From Phytoseiulus persimilis (lineage: Eukaryota > Arthropoda > Arachnida > Mesostigmata > Phytoseiidae): a DNA stretch of 64,000 nucleotides. Positions 1 through 12,500 of this stretch are shown piece by piece. The notes beneath the pieces were generated by a model. The model saw only the letters and a program-made list of their open reading frames with translations, had not been told where the DNA came from and did not search any database. The number at the start of each line of letters is the position of its first letter. Position 1 is the first letter of the stretch. The DNA lies in the NCBI GenBank assembly GCA_037576195.1, contig CM075101.1, positions 2,790,001 through 2,854,000 of the forward strand, written 5' to 3'. A program made the position numbers and the translations under genes.

Positions 1-1372
1 GTTCTCGAACTCATTGATCGCGTCGCCAATATCCATGTTATTCAAGAAATCATGCTCAATCGGCAGGACCGCCGGGTTTGAGAGTCCAATTTGCTCAAAG
101 TGGAGCGAATATATGACTTCATCAATTTCGAAGCTCCTCTCACAGCTTGTCGAACTTATAGCCCCGGTCAAAGGGAGGCGGGGGGGAATGACGGTGTTCG
201 GGACGCCGATGCACACTGGCCAAATAGGTGGACAAAAGTCACAACGGAAGTTCGGTATTCTGAGAATTGGATTATATACCTGAGATTGTGAGAAGCATGG
301 GAGCACTCATATCTTGAATCCGAGAACATTTTCCGCTCCCCCTTCGGCCCGCGAGATGAGCAAAATCGGTACCCCTAGCAGCCACTTTTTTGACGGTTCA
401 GCTAAAATGAAAATAGAAAACGCGAAACACTCTTTGAGCTCTGGCATTCTCATACTTCTTGTGAAAATCAGTGAAATCGCACCGAAAATCGCCTATTCCA
501 TCGAACGTGGGAAACATGTCTTCGGGCATTTGCGGGCCACGGGGTCGGTACCATATTTTAGCCAACGTTTTTTTTCGCCCCTTCAAAGTTGGTATTTCGA
601 GCTCATCGGACGCTCCACGGAGACAGCGGGCGCCCTCCCCATACATCGCTTGCATCCACCACCGCCCGCTCACGGAGAACAAATGACGCTCACAGTCCCA
701 CAGTCCATACAGACTGAGAGGGGATGCACTGGATACACAAGGCGCGTTTTGAGAACTCAGATCGGCGATAATTAGCAGCGCGATCGAAGGCAATCGAGCT
801 AGGCCACGAAAGTACTTCCGATGCGAGCTCGGTGTCCTTTTCGATAAGCCGCTAGCAAACTTCGGGAACACCAATGACAGGAAACCCACAAAGAGATTCT
901 CCGGACACCCGGAGAAGAGCGCGGCAATCATCAAACTGCTGAGCTCCTCTATCGGACCGGTTCCACGAGATACCCATTGGTTTTCTGACGGAGGAGGCTC
1001 GACACAAGGAGTGTCGTCGGCTTCGATTGCTCAACACGAGGAAAACGACGAGAGTTGAATCACTATTTGACCTCCTAGTGATGCTGTTAGTGTCCAGGGG
1101 CGTACCCAGCTTCTTTTATGGGGGGGGGGGGCAAGGGATGTGATGATGATCATCATCATGCCGTAGATGCTGAGGACCAGCGTATGACTTTGTGTGCTTT
1201 CTTGTGCGTACCATGGTATGTGCCTTGTGCTACGCTCATTGCAATTAAACCGATTGGAACGGTAGGGAAAGAGGCACGACTGCGATTCCGTGATATCTCT
1301 CCACAATTGAGAGAAAACCATTTAATTTATCACGTACACAACGCGTATTGGGAAGTCCGCATGTAAAAGAGT
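1..1372. other. Unannotated stretch, no gene recognised
   Basis: I read both strands and found only short open frames without recognisable motifs. A run of about twelve G lies at 1120-1131. The segment just before it (AGGGGCGTACCCAG, 1096-1109) resembles the kind of terminus often seen on arthropod DNA transposons, but I could not find a partner end or a target duplication. No host exon, RNA gene or regulatory site can be supported here. Confidence 0.5.
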
Positions 1373-3239
1373 TTATAGGATAAGATCGAGCTTCCGTGAG
1401 CTAGCAGCGAGTAGTTCAACGACCTCCTCAACGGCGATAGGAATTTCCCGGTGAATCTTCATCGCTGTGAGACCGTTGAGTCTCTCTTCTCCCATGGAGG
1501 TTCGCGGGTGTGTTTTCAGCATCTGCAGCACACTGAAAGTACGTTCGGGAGCCGAAGTTGTCACCGGCAGTGTCGCTAAAATTTGAAGCAGGGTCGAGAT
1601 TTTGGGATAGTCCTCCTCAGAGCTGCGGTTCATCGTCTCCAGTGCGCTTCGCGGTCGCTCCTCCTTTGGGATCTTCGTCCACTTCAGTTTCCAACGTTCA
1701 TATTCGACCTCAATCGTACTCAAGCTATAACCCAGGTCGTTCTGATAGAATTCCGTCACATATTTGAGATTCGCTATCCCCGATAGATCTCGGCACAATA
1801 TATTAAATCTTCAGAGCTTCTTTTCTACAGTCCTCGAAGAGGCTAGCCATCTCGTTGATGAGTTCATCCAAGTATGGTATGTACAGTGAGACTCTGAAGA
1901 ACTCTTCAACTGTTTGCGAGGGATGGTTCCCTCTGTTTCTCTGAATGTGGCACAATCTAGGGAGTTTGACGTCGATGTCCAGTTGAGAACAAATCGATTC
2001 GACCTGGCTGAGAATTCCGGCAAATACTGCTCCAGCGTTTTCTCTTCGCTGCTGCAAAACAGACGTCATACTGTCGACGGTATCGAGTGCACTAAATATA
2101 TCGAGTTCGGCGGACTGAAGATTTACTGACAGGGGGAGTATGAGTGACGACTAGCTCTCTAGGACGAGAAGGGCTGCCACAAATCCGCACGAGCAAATCG
2201 AGGTTAGGAGCTCATGAGCGCGATGACTTGCGTCTCTCCTGTTTGTGCTGATGTCTTCGAGCGCGCCAACGATCGGCGCGAACATCTCCCTGAAGGTAAT
2301 GAAGGCCTTATGACTTTCCACCCATCAGGTCGCACACAACGGCTTGAGCCTACGCGCCACCTCATCGTTGAAATGTAGCTTGACTCGATTCTCGAGACTG
2401 GCGATGCGAGGGGAAGAGTTCGAAATGAAGTAGTAAACGCTGGCGACCGTGCCCACAGTATTCCTTATTGTTCCATGTTGTGATGAGTGTACCATGGCAA
2501 GGTTCAAGCAATGGCTCGCGTAATGGAAGTATAGAGCCTGAGGAATTCCAGATTTTATCTGAGTCTGAACTCCCTTGAACTCTCCACTCATGGTCCTGCA
2601 ACCCTCGTACCCTTGTCCTCTCATCTTCGCGATATCGATACCTTCAGCTGTCAAGGTATTCAGGATTAACTTAGCGAGTCCGCTGCCCGTTCGGTCTGAT
2701 ACTTCGCAAAACATCAGAAAGTTTTCTACAATGACTTTCTTTTTGTTCCTTGGAGTAACATAACGCAGGGAAATTGTAAACTGATCCGATCCGCTCGCAT
2801 CCCGTGTTTCGTCAGCCAAAACTGAGAAAAAAAAACGATTTCGACATTTCTGTTCGATTCTAAGCGCCGAATTCGATACCTCACCGATACCTCGGCTCCT
2901 TCCTAACGATACGAATCTAGTTACGTCCACAACACTTTTCAGCACAATCAGGGCAACAAAGGTGCACTCTCGCTCGAACGCCTCGAACGCTGTCGCCGAT
3001 TCAGAGCGCGAAGATAGAGTCCGTGAAGTGAAATGCTGGCGGCGGTGCACGGGTTCCTTTGTGTCTGACGGGATATGCTGAGATATTCTCGCTCTGCCCG
3101 TACCAGCAACCCGCTTTGTCATTAACTGTGGAGTGTGCTGGGCGGGCAGCAAGTTGAGGAGTCGCCCGGAGCTACTGGAAATGGGTCCCGGGACAGCCCT
3201 TCGCTCACCCCTGACTTCTTCATGGAGATCCCGACGCAT
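1373..3239 (-). pseudogene. hAT transposase remnant (DUF4371 / zf-MYM1-like, with hAT dimerisation tail)
   Basis: This is a decayed transposase of the hAT superfamily, the family whose RNase H-like core cuts and pastes DNA with 8-bp duplications. The upstream half (3239-2325) carries a DUF4371-like core: ADETRDASG with the first catalytic Asp context, then a RGQGYEGCRTMSGEFKGVQ block and HYASHCLNLA. The downstream end (1798-1373) carries the hAT C-terminal dimerisation signature, LATLPVTTSAPERTFSVLQ followed by RLNGLTAMKIH. The frame continues from the first half through a TGA at about 2330 (where the family has an Arg of a TRW motif), then a TAG near 2148, a TAA at 1803-1805 and a one-base shift just after. 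The N-terminal zinc finger normally present is not recognisable, so the copy is probably truncated. It cannot encode active protein. I found no inverted ends or duplication. Confidence 0.85.
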
Positions 3240-3555
3240 GAATTGGTCGTGAATTCTATTCTCTTTCGTTCAAACGCCGAGGCAGGCTAAGTACCACGTG
3301 CAAAGAGATGATGGAGAGTCGAACCTCCAATGCCTCGCTGCCACTGCTACTCTCAAATGCCAACCTAAATGCCTCTCGCGAGGGCATTCATTTCGAGCGT
3401 TCCCTTCGTATTTGGCTAAAATAGATTCATACAGACAGCTAAAAAAACACACCAAGAAACCCCAATATTGGACGCCGGAAGTCACTCTTCCTGAGCGTAT
3501 CAGCGATATCTCCTGCAGCCGATTCTTGGGGAAAGAGATCACCGAGTAATGGACC

Positions 3556-3870
3556 ATCTTGGTTTCGGAACCGATCTGACCATTACTTTCCAACTCTGGA
3601 GGGGTGATTCCGAGACCAATCTGAGCATTACTTTCCTACTCTGGAGGGGTGATTCCGAGACCAATCTGAGCATTACTTTCCAACTCTGGAGGGGTGATTC
3701 CGAGACCCATCTGAGCATTACTTTCCAACTCTGGAGGGGTGATTCCGAGACCAATCTGAGCATTACTTTCCAACTCTGGAGGGGTGATTCCGAGACCAAT
3801 CTGAGCATTACTTTCCAACTCTGGAGGGGTGATTCCGAGACCAATCTGACCATACTTTTCCAAATCAGAA
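3556..3870 (+). repeat. 45-bp tandem repeat array (about 7 copies)
   Basis: Six nearly identical 45-bp units run from 3601 to 3870, preceded by one diverged unit from 3556. Each unit begins GGGGTGATTCCGAGACCAAT and ends TTTCCAACTCTGGA. Because 45 is a multiple of three, frames stay open on both strands and give artificial repetitive peptides (unit DSETNLSITFQLWRG). I regard these as non-coding. Related units occur at 19160-19325, 22060-22245 and 46430-46515, so this is a dispersed minisatellite family rather than a local expansion only. Confidence 0.9.
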
Positions 3871-3944
3871 TGCTGACCCGGTGAAGGGAGAGAAAAGTGC
3901 CTCGATGGCAGGGAGCGCCGTCCAACCGCGCGCAGCGCGGCCGA

Positions 3945-4092
3945 CTCCATTCGGCCAAAGGCCGGCTGGTAGACAGAAGAATTCAGAACAGTGTGGCATA
4001 AACCAACGCCTTGGGTGCCGCGCCAAGCTAGCAATCGCGGGTTCGATCCCCGGCCGGGACAACGAAATTTCTTAGGTGGTAAAAAAAAAAAA
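3945..4092 (+). repeat. tRNA-derived SINE candidate or tRNA pseudogene
   Basis: A good B-box-like segment (GGTTCGATCCC, about 4040-4050) is followed by a GC-rich strand, GCCGGGACAA, that could be a tRNA acceptor remnant. About 30 bases later there is a 12-base A run (4081-4092). A possible A-box (TGGCATAAACC, about 3992) lies upstream at a plausible spacing. The upstream acceptor strand does not pair well, so this is not a functional tRNA. The combination of tRNA-like head and A tail is what a short tRNA-derived retroposon would look like. No target duplication was found, and no second copy in this window. Confidence 0.4.
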
Positions 4093-5332
4093 GATTTACT
4101 TTACATCAGAATTAAATCTGAACCATCTTAAGACCCAAGCCCACCGCCCGCAATGGGATTTGCGAGGCGATAGGGAGTGTTACTGAAGCAATACCGAAAG
4201 GTGATTCCGGGACACTCCTGAGGGCTGGCTGAGAGGTTCAGCCGAAAACACAGACAGTAGAATTCCGCAATCGCAACTCCTACATATCCGACTTTCCTAC
4301 AGGAGGCTAGGGTGCATAATCAAAATTTAGAAACTGAAACGGAATTTTCGATTCAAATGTCTCCCTGTTCTCTTCATTCGCTCTGTGGCATGCGGGGATT
4401 CCGGTATCTGGCTGTTCGTGAGCTCCTCTTGCCATGTAGCAGATTAAATATCAGTTCCCAGGTCGTGCTGCTGATTTTATCAAAGCGGCCAAGAATTCTC
4501 CTGCGCCTCCTATCATGTTGCCTCCTCATATTTTGTAAGTTCTGTAAGAGATACCTCGGACAATGTACAAAGTACCATGCAAGCGAATGCCCCGGAGTAG
4601 AATCTCTTAACACACTCCAGAGGTACGAAGGAAAAACGGGGACTTGATGTCCACTGATGACTGCACAGAGCGTGCATTGTGAAGAGGCGTATATACTTTC
4701 AAATACTTTCACTTAGATAGAATTCTACTCGATATGAGTGAATAAACCTTCGAATGAATATTTTTTAAGTCGGATGTCGATGGAATCATTCTCTGTCTGA
4801 ATGAAAACAGTAGACTCGAGAGGCTCCGCACGTAATGGGATCCTCGTGCCGAAACTTTGGGGCAGCTTGTGTTGGGCTTCAAAACCGTATTAATAGGGTC
4901 GGAGATTTCGGATTCTCAGGGAAGTTTGATTTGAATGGAATCATTCCTCGAATCCCTTAGTCTGGCGGAACGCAATATTACAATTTTCCCAGATTTCCCA
5001 AATTCATTTTTTCTCTCTAAACCTCGGTGATTATCAGAGGGTTGCCTTTAATCCCTTACCGTTCACAGCCAGTTGGATTTTGATGGGGATATGATGAAAA
5101 AACACTGCGGCCTCGTCCACCGCCATCTTGCTCGACGGATTCACGGCGGGACATAAAAGTTGTTTCCAAGGATATCCATGGAGCATGCATGGTCAAGCGA
5201 ATCCACGGATTACGGCATTCTTCGCTCTGAGAGGGGCTGTTCGAGATGTTTCATCAACCACAGACGAATATGGGCATCCCACGAAACCCTCCACGTTGAA
5301 ACCCCACGCGCACGTAGCGGTCTACCAGGACA
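4093..5332. other. Unannotated stretch
   Basis: No gene is recognised. A minus-strand open frame of 112 residues (4374-4712) has a Cys pair and basic clusters faintly like the tail of a non-LTR retrotransposon, but nothing diagnostic. A single 45-bp-family-like fragment (GGTGATTCCGGGACAC) sits at about 4200. Confidence 0.35.
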
Positions 5333-5334
5333 TA

Positions 5335-5490
5335 CCGTGTTTTTCAGAAAATAAGCCATGGCTTATATTCGTCTTGGGGTCTGAAAATTGGACTACGGCC
5401 TATTTTCGGGGTATGGCTTATATAAACCGAAATGTTCGATGATCGAGGTATGGCTTTTTCGAGGGATGCCTTATTTTCTGAAAAACACGG
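5335..5490. mobile_element. 156-bp MITE with TA target duplication (Tc1/mariner-like)
   Basis: The two ends form a perfect 21-bp inverted repeat starting CCGTGTTTTTCAGAAAATAA, with further partial pairing inward. TA flanks both sides (5333-5334 and 5491-5492). The element has no coding capacity. Internally it holds short repeats of a GTATGGCTTATAT-like motif. A TA duplication plus short inverted ends fits a non-autonomous element mobilised by a Tc1/mariner-type transposase; the driving element is not in this window. Confidence 0.88.
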
Positions 5491-5608
5491 TATTATCCGA
5501 ATGTATTCTGGGTTTCAGCCCGGGGATGGAGTGGGATCGGAACGGAAGGATCTCAGCGGGAGATCTTCATGTTACGATCGAAGCGGTGGTATATGTAACA
5601 AATATCAT

Positions 5609-5683
5609 AGTGACGAACTATAGGCAGCCTGTGTGAATACTGACTTCTTTATTGCTCGGGCATGACTATATACTGTCAGTACT
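5609..5683 (-). repeat. 3' LTR of the gypsy element (75 bp)
   Basis: It matches the 5' LTR at 73 of 75 positions. On the element's strand it begins AGT and ends ACT, the inverted trinucleotide pair seen in many gypsy-group LTRs. It contains TATATAG about 12 bases in and AATAAA about 32 bases in. At 75 bp this is very short for an LTR. Confidence 0.88.
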
Positions 5684-5698
5684 CTCCCCCCAAAAAGT
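5684..5698 (-). promoter_or_regulatory. Polypurine tract of the gypsy element
   Basis: Read on the minus strand, the bases directly before the 3' LTR are ACTTTTTGGGGGGAG, a purine-rich run where plus-strand DNA priming would occur in reverse transcription. The position exactly against the LTR boundary supports that boundary. Confidence 0.7.
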
Positions 5699-7140
5699 TC
5701 TTCCCTCCTGGGATAGAATTTAATCACGCTCTTCATGGCAGCCGTTTTCATTTCGGAACCGTCGATGCAGGTGATTCTTTTCAGTAAACCTTGAATCACC
5801 TGAATGGCTTCCACACGAAAAGGACCACAAAACGTGATGTTCTGCTTACTACTACCTCTTCTAACGAGTACATAATCGCCAACCGTGACACGCGGAAGCT
5901 TAGCTCCATGGCGTCGATTGAAATTCCTAGACTAGATACATTGAAATGAACATCTTCAAATCTCTAATCAGCCGTTCTGCCAAACCGTTAGATTTTTGGT
6001 TATATGGACTGCCAACGACGATTTCTATTCCTCGTCCCGCAGCCCATTCGTGCATCCTTGTACTTTGAAACACCTTGGCATGGTCGGAAACGATCTTCTT
6101 CGTGTGGTCGAAAATTCTGTTGCTCAACAACGAAATAACCGCTTGCACGTTCTGGCCTCCAGCTCTAGCCGCCGCGAAACGCCGATGTGTTCCGATCGAC
6201 AGCGACCAAGGAAGCACGGGTGTGTGTACCCGGACCACTCTTTTTCGATAATTCTGCAAAATCGAGGTGAACCGTATGCATTGGAGGAACCTCGTTAGAT
6301 CGTAAACACAACCTATCACCCCTCGGTCTGAACTTCGCCTTGCACAGTTGACAGGTTTTGCATGACTCCACATACTCAGTAACTTCGTTTCGCAAATTCG
6401 GCCACGTGAACCGTTTTGAAACTTTCAAGTACGTCCTCCAGATACCATCGTGACCACCTGAATCAGGGCTGTCGTGGTATTCTTCAAGAATCTCCTTCCT
6501 CGAGCCTGGGGGCACGAAGATTTTACTCGGCTGAGTTCGTTCACCCAAACACAGAACGCGGTCCGATTCTTGTGGCAAACGAGACAAGGCGTCGGCATGG
6601 CCGATGGTCTTACCTGGCCTGTGCACCACGACAAAATCCAACTCAGTCATCTTGTGAATCCACCGGGCCGTTCTCCCTTTAGGCTCTTTTGTGGTCAGAA
6701 GTTCCTTCAATGCACTGTGATCTGTGTGCAAGTAGAACTTCTGACCTTCCAAGTAGGTTCTGAAGTAATGCACTGCTTTCAAGACCGCCAACATCTCCTT
6801 TTCCGATGTTGAATAATTCCGTTCGGCCTTGCTAAACGTGTATGAATGATAACCGATTGCTTGTTCCTTACCATTGAGATTCTGAGTAAGAACTGCTCCT
6901 GTTCCCACATCAGAGGCATCGGTTGTCAGAACAAATGGTTTCTCGAAATCCGGTAAAATCAGTATCGGGTTTTCCGTGATTTTCGTTTTCAGGAAATCAA
7001 ATGCCTCCTTATGTTCTGGACACCATTCAAACCTCGCATCTTTGAGAGTCAGCTTCGTCAATGGTCTCAAAATCCTCGCGTAGTCTTTGATGAAAGCTCG
7101 GAAATGCCCACATAGACCCAGGAACTTAGCCTGCTTTCAA
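5690..7140 (-). pseudogene. gypsy pol remainder: RT tail, RNase H, integrase (frameshifted)
   Basis: Reading from 7135 down, the frame opens inside the end of the reverse transcriptase (KFLGLCGHFRAFIKDYA). It continues through an RNase H domain (TTDASDVGTGAVL, then YSTSEKEMLAVLKAVHYFR, then LHTDHSAL and HADALSRL). The integrase zinc-binding region follows (HDSPDSGGH, CKTCQLCK), then the start of the core (VHLDFAEL). A frameshift near 6170-6300 moves the rest of the core into another frame (IVSDHAKVFQ, then NGLAERLIRDLK with the catalytic Glu). A second shift near 5930 leads to the C-terminal GDYVLVRRG and FGGRVL segment, ending at the polypurine tract. Protease and RT motifs A to C are missing. 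The chromatin target preference of the integrase cannot be read. Confidence 0.88.
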
Positions 7141-7613
7141 CCTCCGTAGTGAACGCACGTATTTCTCCCGAGCTCCGCTCCTGTGCAACTTACGAGTCCT
7201 GGATCGAGCTTCCCTGATAGGCCGTCGAAAGACAACTTTCCCGAACAGCAGGCGGGCGGGATCGGGCCTTCCAGTGCGAAGCTTCGCATTTCTTGACAAT
7301 AGTTCAAGTTTTTCCCAACGCTGTGCTCAGATCTTCCTTGGTCAATTATTCCACGGATTGAGGAAGAAAAAATCGAGGAATCCGCCCCAATCCACATAGC
7401 GCACCATCGCGCCTCTCCAGCCGACGCCGATCCGTGAGATTTTTCCATTATTCCGAAGAATTATCGTATTCCGAAACCCCTCCAGAGAATCGTTCAGCTT
7501 GGACAGGTCCCGTTCGGCCTGGACAGGTTTCCGAGTTGACTTGGTCCTCGCGCCTCGAGACACATATCACAGTGGTCCTCTCGACGACATCTCCCCACAG
7601 AACCCACCTCCAA

Positions 7614-7633
7614 CCCCCCCCCCCCCCCCCCCC
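7614..7633 (+). repeat. 20-base C homopolymer
   Basis: Twenty consecutive C bases in the 5' untranslated region of the R1-clade element, followed by a further C/T-rich run. It is likely to be length-variable and a weak point for assembly. Confidence 0.9.
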
Positions 7634-7709
7634 TCCTCCCCCCGAAATTGGCCCAACCAAGGAATTCAAGTTTTCGGCAGTGCCTTAAAGGCCTTTTCCT
7701 GGACGGAGC

Positions 7710-9562
7710 ATGTCAGACCCTTCGGAGAACCCCATCGGGCTCCTCAGGGGCCGTGCCCTCGCACGTACATCTCCCTCCGAGTGTCCGAGCCGCGCCTCCT
7801 CCGCTTCCGCTAACCTCGAACGCATCGACTTCGACGTTCTCGAGGTCACAGAGGACGCCGTCGAGGCCCGTCCGGCTCTGGCCGAGAGCCGACCGACGGA
7901 TGAACCCTCCGAAGCCCCGCAGTCGTCGATCCCACCTGCGACTCTCGGCAAGCGAAAGACTCCTTTCTCGCCCCAGTCCTCCCAGCCCAACCCGACCAGC
8001 CGTCCCAGGACGGACAGACAGGAAGCAAGTCGGACGTCAAAGTCTTCCTCGGCACCGCCCTCGAGCTGGAGAAGCTGATTGCGGCACACTCGAAAACTCA
8101 AAAAGACATCAAGCGCGTTGCCGCCCTCCTTTTCAGCCAACTGCGTGGCTTCAACCGCAAGCTGGAGGACAGCGGCTCCGAGCATCCTCCGCCCCCCCTG
8201 GCCGCTTGCAACTGCGGAGCAAGCCCCGCGCCCAATCCCGAGGACATTCGCCGCTCCCTTGAGTCTGACTGGTCCGACGACGAGCTGCTGAGGCTCACTG
8301 AGGCCGAGTGGCCCCCCTCGGTGTTCACCTCCACCTCACTCTCTCGGTCCAGCATCCTCACGGATAGGCAGCAAACTCGCGCCCTCCTCACCTCCCCTGA
8401 TGACCTGAAGGACAAGCGGCTCCTTGCCCTGCTCGGGAACCAGTTCCCAAACCTTGACCAAGCTGACAAGGCCCTTTCCGTAGGCTCCACAGTCACAGTC
8501 CGCAGTGGCTCCAGTCTTGAGATTGATGGCCAAATCTCCCCAGCTACTTCACGGGCCCTGGTGGTGGAATACCTTCCGCAGTCTACCGACTCCTCCCCTC
8601 TGGCTCCGGTGTCCCTGCTCAAATCGCTTGTCGACCTCTGTGACTACCTGGCGAAGGGCAAAGATTTTTCCAGGACGGTCTCCCTCATGATCTCTCCTAC
8701 GCAGGATCTCCATCTTGCCAGGAAATTCCTTGAAGCTGCCCTCGCTCGCCACCCTCAACTCAAAATCGAGCTCAGCGCGAAGTCCCATAGGCCCGGCGAT
8801 GGGAGCTCCGGGAAACCGGGCACGAGACGCCCAGCCAAAGCCAGGCGTGAAGACGTCACCTCCATCACCATCAACCCCGGCAACCTCACCTACGCGGATG
8901 CAGTCAGTCAGTTGAAGTCGGCTGTCGATCCTTCCGCACAAGGCGTTCGTGTATCCAACATCTCCGAAACCCCTTCTGGCCAGATCCGCATCTGGGTTCG
9001 TGAAAATGCTCCGCGTGCGGCCGCATCCTCCGCAGAGGCAATCAAGCAGAGAACAAGGCTAGACACCTCTGCCAAGGTCCTCCGGAAGGAGACTGCCTTA
9101 ATCATCCGTGACCTCCCTGGAGATGCCACCCCTGATGTCCTCAGACAGGCTCTCTCTCCCGGTCCTGAATCGCATGACATAAGCCTCCAAAACTTCAGGA
9201 AGACCCGGGCTGGCGACTTCAGCTGCATTGCACGTCTTCCCAGCGAGATAACCCGCGCACACCTCTCCCGAGGCAGGATCCAGGTCGGCTGGAGGAGCTG
9301 CCGTCTCGAAGAGCCGGTTAAGGTTGACCAATGCCTCCGCTGTCTAAGCTTCGATCATCACTCGAAGGACTGCACTTCACCTCCAAGCACCAGCCCCGTC
9401 TGCCTGAAATGTGGCCTTTCAGGGCACTTGTCGAGCTCCTGCACCTCACCCCCTCGCTGCTATAGGTGCAAAACGGACGGGCATTTCGCCACCTCCACTG
9501 ACTGCCCGGTTTACCGACTCAAGGTGAATTCCCTCCGAAACCAGAAGGGTCTTGATGCCTAG
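7710..9562 (+). pseudogene. R1-clade ORF1 (gag-like, three CCHC zinc knuckles), one frameshift
   Basis: ORF1 proteins bind the element's RNA and package it with the ORF2 product. The first ATG with a sensible frame is 7710 (MSDPSENPIG). That frame is Ser/Pro-rich and runs to about 8000. A frameshift then moves the reading to the frame of 8321-9562, through a charged stretch (LELEKLIAAHSKTQKDIKR) and a region TALIIRDLPGDATPDVLR typical of this family. At the C-terminus are three zinc knuckles: CLRCLSFDHHSKDC, CLKCGLSGHLSSSC and CYRCKTDGHFATSTDC. The stop overlaps the ORF2 start by 8 bases (ATGCCTAG, 9555-9562), consistent with coupled translation or reinitiation in the ancestor. Confidence 0.85.
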
Positions 9563-12500
9563 CTTTCTTCAGATAAATCTCCGCCGCTCGCCCGCCGCTT
9601 TCGACCTAGTCTGCTAGGACGCCACAACCCTCGCTGGGCTGATGTCTGATGTCCTGCTGATCTCGGAGGCCCCGAGAACCGCCCTCAAAGCTGCCGTCAC
9701 CAGGTCAGCTCACGGCCTGTCCACAATCCAGTTCTCGAATAGCTCCATCCCATGCTCGGCCCTGGGCCCCTCTACTACGGCTTGTGCGGTAGAACTATCC
9801 GACTTCACCGTAATCTCCCTTTACATTTCTCCAAACGTCACTCTCCCCGAGCTCGACGCGATCCTCTCGGAGCTGGACACCCTCATCGCTAGCGCCCGCC
9901 GCTCTCGCTTCTTCATTGCGGGTGACTTCAACGCCGCGCATGTATCCTGGAATCGGACAAGATCTTGCCCAAAAGGAACGCTCCTCGTAGACTGGGCCGC
10001 TCATCACGATCTTGCGCTGATCAACACCCCAGGTCCGACTTTCGTGGGTCACCTCGGCACCTCCACGATCGACCTCACCTTCGCAAGCTTCGACCTGGCG
10101 GGTCGGGTCTCTGGCTGGAAGCTGTGGCCACAACACGAAAATCTATCAGACCATATGTACATTACCTTCAGTGTTTCTGAGGCAGCTCCTGCTCGATCCC
10201 CCCGCCCGTCTGCTCCTCTCAAGGTAAACCTCAAGAAACTTCTCAGGCTCTTCGAAGACAGGGTCCCGAACCTCCAAGACCACTCTCCTGACTCAGTCAT
10301 CGACCTCATCGAGGACAGCTGCGGAAGTGCCGCCCGTGTTTCACGGGCGCCTGCGCACAGGGCCCCGAAATACTGGTGGAATGGTTAGACAGAAGAGGCT
10401 AGACGAACCTGCGCCAGGCTCCGCAGGTCTTACACCCGCTCCAGAGCTCGTGAGGACTCTCCAGCAGTAGAGACGCTCCGCAGAGAGTACCATAAGTCGA
10501 AAGCCCTCCTTCGCAAGAAAATCTCCAAGAGCAAACGTCAGCAATGGTCTTCTCTCCTCGACGACATCAACTCTGGAACCCATCCGTTTGGCAAAGCTTA
10601 TAAGATCGTACGACACGAACTCCCACATGGCGTTCCTCCCCTCCCCGAGGAAGAGGCGGGCGAGGTGATACAGTCCCTCTTCCCGGTTCGTCCCTCCCCA
10701 CGACCACTTTGCTTCGACGAGCATGAGACATTCGTCTTCGACCCCGTCGCCCAGGCGGAGGTGAGCTACGTCCTCGGCCGCCTCAGACCGAAAAAAGCCC
10801 CAGGTCGCGACCGCATCCCCACTGAAGCTGTCAATTCGTTTATTCGCAAGTTCCCGCGGGTTTTCATGGACATGGTCGACCACCTTTTCCGCTCAGGTGT
10901 CCGGCCCCGTAAATGGAAAACCGCCCGTCTCGTCCTCATTCCAAAACCAAAGGCGTCCGGCCCAGCTGCTTACCGTCCTATCAGTTGCCTTTCTTCCCTC
11001 TCCAAAGCCGTGGAGCACGTCATCAACTCCAGACTGTGCGATGAGCTCGAGGCGAGGGGGATGCTCTCGGAAGACCAGTACGGTTTCGGTCCCTTCCGCT
11101 CTACCGGACATGCCATCCGCCGTGTCCTGGAGATCGCCGAATTCCATCGCGCCACTCCCCTCCGGTCTCGCTCTCACTGCGTTGCTGTTCTCCTGGACGT
11201 CAAAAACGCGTTCAACTCGGTCTCATGGGACGCCATAAACGAGACCCTCGCTCTCGGCGGAGTCCCCGCGTACCTTCGCCGCATCCTCGCCGGCTGTCTC
11301 TCTCACCGTTCTAACGATTACTATGGAACCACCAGCACAGTATATGCAGGGGTCCCTCAAGGCTCGATTCTGGGTCCCACTCTCTGGAACCTGGCGTATG
11401 ATGGCGTCCTACGCCTCCCTCTTCCCCCCGGCGTCACGACGATTGCGTACGCTGACGACCTGGCCGTCGTGACCGCGGACCCTCACTCCCAATCTCTCCA
11501 GCTCAAACTCAACGACTCTCTCGCAGAGATCAGCGCCTGGATGAGGCCCAGGGGCCTCTCCATGTCCCCCGCGAGATCCGTTGCCACCCCCCTAAACGGC
11601 CGTAAGCACCCTCCCTCGGTTCGAGTCGTTCTCGACGGACACGACATCCCCTTCCAGCCGGTCGCACGGTACCTCGGCGTGATGCTCGACAGCGGGTTGA
11701 CAGGCACTCCGCACATTCGGAACGCCTCCGCAAAGGCGGTGAAAGCGGCCCACGCAGTCGCCCGACTGATGCCCCGAACGAGAGGAGGAGACGACTTCCG
11801 TTGTAGACTCCTAGCATCGGTAGTCGACAGTATCTTCCTCTACGCAGCCCCCATCTGGGGCCCCTCCGCCTCCAAGAAAAGCATCAGACGCTTCCTCGAC
11901 AAAACCCAGCGCCCCATGGCCCTCTGCCTGTCCCGTGCAAATCGCACAGTCTCTACAGTCGCCCTGCAGGTCATTCCGCTACAAATTCCATACGACCTAA
12001 GATGCCGCATGCTCTCAGCCCGTGAGTTCCTCGGGGATCCCGACAACTCCCTCCAAGCCCCCGACGAGCCCCCCTCCTTCTCCCGTGTCGACGCTATCCG
12101 CGACTGGCAGAGTCGATGGTCGGCCATCCTGCCAGGGGCGCCCGGCCACTGGACCGCCAGGCTCATTCCGGACATTTCAGTCTGGATCGGACCGAATTGC
12201 GGCAACCTGACTTACCCGCTCGCCCAGCTCCTCACAAACCACGGATCCTTCGCGAAGTACCTTCATCGAATACAGCGCCTCGACTCCTCTACATGCGTTC
12301 TCTGCCACTCGGGCGAGGAGGACGATGCTCGCCACTCCTTCGAGGTCTGCCCCGCGACGTCCCAGTGCCGCTGAACTTTCCTCCGGGCCTCTGGCCTGCC
12401 GCCCCCCCTCACCTGCCCGGCCATCGTTTCCCACATGGTCAAGGACAGAAAAAGCTGGTCGGAGGCAGCCATGCTCGCCGCGGAAATCATCAAAATCAAG

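Noticed and set aside
3539-4034. Repetitive open frames on both strands over the 45-bp array
   Set aside because: The unit length is a multiple of three, so frames stay open by arithmetic. The peptides have no other support.
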